Shown in pieces: positions 59,555 through 64,000 of a stretch of 64,000 bases of DNA. Numbering within the stretch: position 1 is the first letter of the stretch; every line of letters starts with the position of its first letter. Position numbers and translations under genes: made by a program. The stretch lies in assembly GCA_010093685.1 (NCBI GenBank), contig MU006232.1:955427-1019426 (forward strand). Direction: 5' to 3'. The notes beneath the pieces are model-generated. The model was given only the letters and a program-made list of their open reading frames with translations. It was not told the DNA's origin and searched no databases. Origin of the DNA: Ophiobolus disseminans. Its lineage: Eukaryota > Ascomycota > Dothideomycetes > Pleosporales > Phaeosphaeriaceae.

Positions 59555-61194
59555 TCACATCACCGCATCGCTTGCGTGCCAAACGCTCGAAAGTACCAAG
59601 AGAAAATTTGACGACAGGGGATCATAACATGCCAATGTGTATTGCCGTTGTGTTACACCGTAATCGACGCCATGTCCGTCAACCTCCGAACTAGCCCACA
59701 ATCTCATCAGACTCCTCTGGTCTTTCATATAGCTCCGGAAGCGCGTGAGGTAGTGGCGCTGTGAACCCTGTCTGACCAGTATCCTAGGAAGATCTTCATA
59801 ATGGCCAGGCTTGCGGTAGACCTCCAAGACCAGCCCGGTTTGGATGAGCACTTCCGCTGCGTACCGGAAGAATACTACATCCGAGGGCTCCAGCTTGAGT
59901 GGCCGCATTTCCGAGGCGGAATAGTAATGCAACTCCACGTGCAAGGCCAGACGCTTGAGAGGTTTGAATTGGACCTCAGGAATGTGAGGGCCATGGAGAT
60001 TTTTTCGCTGAGGTTCTCGGTGTACTCGATCTTATTGTGAAGCCTTCCCACAAGTCGATGGATCTGGGACACTTTCATGTTGTTGAGGGCTAGGTCTTCG
60101 AGGCTGTCTGGGAAGATGGTGTGCGGATTGGTGAGTGCCTCTAGGTCATTGTCACCATCAGGAACAAGCAGCTCGAAGTTGACATGAAGCTTGCGAAGGT
60201 TGTTGAGCGCTTTGAAGGAATTGAAATGGGGCAGTCGTGCATTGTATCTTACGTACTGATTCGTCCACCGCAACGACTCTATCTCGGGAGTACACTGTCC
60301 CAAGGTACGTATGAGCCGATCAAGGTCAAAAGACCTATCGAGTATAACAAATTCACAACAATCGACGATGATTTCCTTGAGATTACACAACGAGTGTTTC
60401 TGTACAGTCAATTCTAGTAGGTCTGGAAAGCAGTTGTCGACCAGCACCAGAACCGGCCGTTGGAGCCGAGGATCTGAAAGTTTGGGAAGCGGCTCCGTTA
60501 ACATGGTCTTATTTTCTGACAATTGCAGAGAGGCGTTTCTAAACTCGAGCGACGTCAGGGATGGTAGAAGTGGTGTAACGTGGTCTTTCACGCCTGGACC
60601 ACGAAGGACAAGCGCCTTGGGTTTGGCGAACGGAGCTTCGGTTCCTGCCCAAGACTGATCAGGAACCGACCGGACTTGTAGGTATGCAAAACTGGCATTT
60701 CGAAAGTAAATGTCGATACCACGGATGTTGGTAGCCAGACACAGTGTGAGCGCGAGGATGTTATCGGCAGATTTTTGGTATGAATCTCGTAAGAAGATAC
60801 TGCCGAACCAGGCAGCACGGCGTTCATGGTGAATTTCGCAGCCTAGTTCTAGGGACATAATGGTAGTGATTGTTCCTTGGATCGCGCTCGCATAGTTCCA
60901 CAAGTCAATGCTGTTTCTTTCTTCTTGGGCTCCAGACTCGCGCGCGCGGAAAGCGTCAGCCTCGACTCTGATGCTCAGGATGTGTAGTGCAAGTTCTTTT
61001 CGAGAAAGTAGAGTGAAGAATATTCGCTTCAAGGTGTGAATATTGTTTTCTTCAAGCACGATGTCTTTGTAGAACTATGGCTCAGCTACAGATCGATAAT
61101 ACTTGGAGATTTTGGAAAACGCGTTGAGGGCCGGCGTATCGAGGAAGCTGACAATCGTCGTGTCTAGCTCCGTTGAGAGCGACGCGAAAGACAT
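59555..61194 (-). pseudogene. F-box/LRR-like gene with an in-frame stop
   Basis: From the ATG at 61194 the frame reads an F-box-like start (MSFASLSTELDTTIVSFLDT, then ALNAFSKISKYYRSVAEP) and meets TAG at 61077-61075. The same frame then continues without break as FYKDIVLEENNIHTLKRIFF for more than 330 codons with leucine-rich-like blocks. No splice pair removes the TAG without deleting the F-box. Further on, the frame shifts at about 60051-60008; a 44-nt intron (GTGGGA...CTCAG) could explain this, or it may be a second lesion. The downstream frame (HGPHIPEVQFKPLKRLALHV) runs to 59555. The gene is probably inactive, or makes only a downstream fragment. A single sequencing error at the TAG cannot be excluded. 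Confidence 0.65.
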
Positions 61195-61709
61195 TGTGGT
61201 GTGGATTCGTGGTGATGCGAGTTGAAGTTTCCAAACTGGGACTGAATTGCGACGGGCGTGGGCTCGATAGCACAAGAGCAGTTGCCTAGGTGTAAAGCAG
61301 TGTTTGGAGTCAATAGCAGTATGGTTACCTGATCGCGTGAGTGCGGCCGTTTACGCGCTTCACTCGGTTTCCATATCAACACACTTGAGACCATGCTATT
61401 CGTGAGTCACTGGCTAAATTTCGAAGGTGAAAGAGAGCAAGGAAATCCATTGCAAACGGCCTAACCATCGATAAGTGTATTGACCCCACCATGACCGGAG
61501 AATGCGAACCCCAACTCCGCCTTTTGGACCGCATCAGCGCAGGCGTAGACAGTTTTCTCCAGCTATGAACGAGCTCATCAGCAGGCTTTACAAGATGCTT
61601 AAGACCCAACTTAGTCTTGTTTTTCTTTCAAGAAGTGCTTTGACTTAAATTCACATCTGCTTATTTCACGGAAGGGAACTTCCACTCTAACGAAGATACG
61701 TTAAATCCA
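61195..61709. other. Intergenic region
   Basis: About 0.5 kb between the broken F-box-like gene and the 3' end of the Cys-rich membrane protein gene. It presumably holds the old promoter of the former. Short frames here have no support. Confidence 0.5.
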
Positions 61710-63068
61710 TCAGGCATGATAATGCCTCCTATCATCACCGTATGACTGCTGCCCTGAGACATTCGCATTGTGGCCCATATCTCCTTGCAATCCAAGACCC
61801 TGCGACAGTTCATATGGGCGACCCAACTCTCTTTGAGTCTGCCAACTCTTATGGGGCGTCCAGTTTTGACCGTAGTGAGCACTGGTCGGGCTCTGCCAAT
61901 CCGGATGCATTCCACTTTGCGGCGACGATATCGGCGTAGCGAAGTGGGACTGCCCGGGTGGTGCTCCATAAGGTGTCTCGAGTTCTGATCTTGTTGCCGT
62001 GTCGCCGGATAGCTCGGACAAGTTGCGCTGATGGGTTGGGATTGGTTTGTGGGAGAACGGTGCGGGCGAGTGAGGCTCAATCGAAAGTTCTTGCGGCTGA
62101 AGAGCGTATTGGTGCTGTTGTGGGTGGTTGTAGCCTTGGTACTGGCCGGTATGTGGAGGGTAGTAATTATTTGGGTCGGGTGATGTATAGCCTGGCGGTG
62201 CTGTCGGATAGTCAGTATGCTTGTTGTAGATTGGTCAATACTAGCACTTACGACCAGGTGATGGTAGTGGTTTGTTTTTACTCGCCATCATTGGAGGTAT
62301 ATCAGAATGTGGGCGGACGACAGACTCTTCGTGTCCTTCTCGAGACTTCTTTGCGTGACAGAAGTAGTATATTAGCAGCCCGACAGCTGCAGCCAGCGCA
62401 AAAGCTCCTCCAGCCGCTCCTCCTGCAATAGCTGCTACGGGAGGCCCATTTTTAGGTGCAGAAGTAGCCACAGCAACATCTCTTGTTGCTGTCGCTGTCG
62501 CGGTCGCTGTATTTGTTGTTGAGGATACTATTGTCGAAAATGCACTGGTTCTGCTAGTCGAAATCGTGCTCGCACTTGTTGGTCTTGTGCTGCTGGTGGA
62601 ACTCGACCCTCCAACTGCTCCGTAAGCAGCTCTGAGGTCATCCCTATTCACGAATGCAGGCTCAAGGAATCCACTTGAGCAAACACTACCACTAGTACAA
62701 GGATTCGTCTTACAGCAGCCCATGAATGTGTTACCTGCCGTGCATGTATAGAACTATGAGTTGCGTAAGCCATGTACACAACATGTTGAGGAAACATCAT
62801 ACAGAGACTCCGCTGCCGCATGACGCATCGGGAAAATTTCCGTGGTACGATGGATTAAATCCGGCTGGGTATAAATCGCCTTGTGCGCAAGTGATCTGAC
62901 ATGGATTTCTTGTGCAGCATCCGGTGAAGAACCTGATGTTCACATGTTAGTTCTAATGTAATGAAGATAGGATACTAGTATAGAAACGTACGTGCCAGTA
63001 CCACAGGCATACCATGTCCCTCCTAGAGGACAAGTTGGCCCGAAGGCCGGGAGCGAAGATAACGACAT
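61710..63068 (-). CDS. Cys-rich single-pass membrane protein
   Basis: Four exons, 63068-62992, 62932-62803, 62753-62252 and 62200-61710, give about 399 aa. The front half is cysteine-rich and extracellular in style: FGPTCPLGGTWYACGTGT, FFTGCCTRNPCQITCAQGDL, FYTCTAGNTFMGCCKTNPC. A Ser/Thr-rich stalk follows, then one membrane helix (GGAFALAAAVGLLIYYFCHA) with a KKSR stop-transfer, then a Pro/Gln/His-rich cytosolic tail. This type is common in Pleosporales and resembles stress- or wall-sensor architecture. I see no clear signal peptide from the ATG at 63068, so either the protein inserts through its internal helix or an upstream exon is missing. Function is unknown. Confidence 0.75.
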
Positions 63069-63756
63069 TGCGTAAAGGCCGTGAGTGGTTGGTCGATGAG
63101 TGCGGGGTTCGACGTCAGATGTTATGGACGACTGCTCAAAGCTACACAGTTGTTTCAGTGTGACCAAGAAGGAATAAGATGATAAAGCACATTGCAGGTC
63201 GAGTGCGGATGGGCGGCACCACCATCGTGTATGTAGTACGCGCAAACAAAGCAAGCCGACATGCAGCTCTAGACCTTGTCTTCGGAAGTTGCTACTCAAA
63301 ACGAGGACTGACTGCTTGTTAGGCGCATTGTGGGGGCCAGCCACGCGGGTGTTGCCCCTCTACTGTGCTGTGCAGTGTGGACTAATCCCGCGATAGGCCA
63401 TGGGCTGATAACGTCAATGGTGAGTGGTAGTGTTTGACGCATCTGTAGTCATTGATTATCCACCAGGCGTGAAGAGAGTTCGTCTGGATAGGTCGAAATT
63501 GAAAAGTTTGCCGGATGAGGTTAGGTGAGGTGGCGGAGCGATTTGCTGCGGTCTGAGTGGGGGCTATTTCCGGACACGCTCATGTGAGAATGCTCAAACG
63601 TCATCATGGAGGAGTAGCCGTCGGAAAATTGTAAAGATTTGAGCAAGGTTCTCTTCTCTGAAAAAAGCACTAAAAATGTACGCCTGAAGATGCGGGTATA
63701 TACAGATTAACATTACACAACGAGATACACGACGGGTTGTCTGGCCTTCATGGAAG
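63069..63756. other. Intergenic region
   Basis: About 0.7 kb between the Cys-rich membrane protein gene and the partial gene at the window edge. It holds the promoter of the former. The frame upstream of 63068 stays open to about 63344, so an earlier start or exon cannot be ruled out. Confidence 0.4.
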
Positions 63757-63999
63757 CTATTTCTTCTCCTTTGGTCTCTCTTCTGATGTTGTTCCGGGTT
63801 CTTGGTTCACCCGTTTAGCAAGATCCGATCCGAACTCTGACTGTAGTGGCCGGGGCGACACCTGAGGTGACTCCAATTCGGCTGCCATTCGATCCGTACC
63901 GGCTGGCAACTCTGAAAATCTTTGTGCTCCACTTGATGAGGATTCTGCGGGAAGTTCTGAGTATCTGTGCTGGGCAGGTGACGAGAGTTCCGCCGGTAG
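63757..63999 (-). CDS. C-terminal end of a gene cut by the window edge
   Basis: A minus-strand open frame enters from the right edge and ends at TAG 63759-63757, leaving 80 codons. The residues are Ser/Glu/Pro-rich with repeats of the type ELPAE (LPAELSSPAQHRYSELPAES, then RFSELPAGTDRMAAELESP) and a basic tail ending EERPKEKK. Such tails occur at the C-terminus of Cys-rich single-pass membrane proteins of this fungal group, so this may be a tandem relative of the gene at 61710-63068. The main domain lies outside the window. Confidence 0.6.
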   Translation of the reverse strand, partial: LPAELSSPAQHRYSELPAESSSSGAQRFSELPAGTDRMAAELESPQVSPRPLQSEFGSDLAKRVNQEPGTTSEERPKEKK

Positions 64000-64000
64000 C

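Overview
The window reads as nuclear DNA of a filamentous ascomycete (Pezizomycotina, most likely Dothideomycetes/Pleosporales; the class is my inference from family content). It has dense single genes on both strands, introns mostly of 45-75 nt with GTRAGT-type donors and CTRAY branch sites close to the acceptor, several very short first exons, and fungal families such as UstYa, fungal-rhodopsin-like, DUF8004-like, DUF7729-like and GH3. I see no rRNA, convincing tRNA, CRISPR array or intact transposon. All exon joins were worked out by hand from splice signals and reading-frame continuity.

Left part (about 1.4-15 kb), a candidate secondary-metabolite locus: a SnoaL-FMO monooxygenase (1444-3806), a 7-TM fungal rhodopsin-like protein (4867-6070, -), an ACS-type MFS permease (6988-8595), a DHA1-type MFS transporter (8889-10667), a UstYa-type oxidase (10831-11725, -), a secreted six-repeat precursor with dibasic sites (12125-12653) and a cytosolic TPP enzyme (12848-14840, -). 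The UstYa gene and the precursor are divergent across about 400 bp that carry a 20-nt poly-C run. This is the layout expected of a fungal ribosomal peptide (dikaritin-like) pathway: the precursor is secreted and cut by Kex2, UstYa oxidises the repeat peptides, FMO and TPP enzymes may tailor them, and MFS proteins may export them. The repeat unit does not match a core I know. It is the best candidate here for an undescribed system.

Middle (15.7-48.7 kb), mostly housekeeping and conserved fungal genes: an RRM protein, a SelW/Rdx-like protein, a membrane protein of unknown function, a DUF8004-like protein, a second DHA1-type MFS, small unknown proteins, S-formylglutathione hydrolase, exportin-T (tRNA export), an ABM-like protein divergent from an SDR, a DUF7729-like GPI protein, a proline-rich protein with a Cys cluster, and a sirtuin.

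Right part (49.7-64 kb): a Myb-like protein, a secreted BBE-type FAD oxidoreductase divergent from a GH3 beta-glucosidase, an F-box protein, a broken F-box-like gene with an in-frame TAG, a Cys-rich single-pass membrane protein, and the C-terminal end of another gene cut by the window edge.

A second notable feature is splicing. In two unrelated genes (the MFS at 8889 and the BBE-type oxidase at 51875) the frame closes only if an internal intron is removed first and thereby rebuilds the donor of a larger intron. Both fit [D1,2] spliceosomal twin introns (stwintrons).
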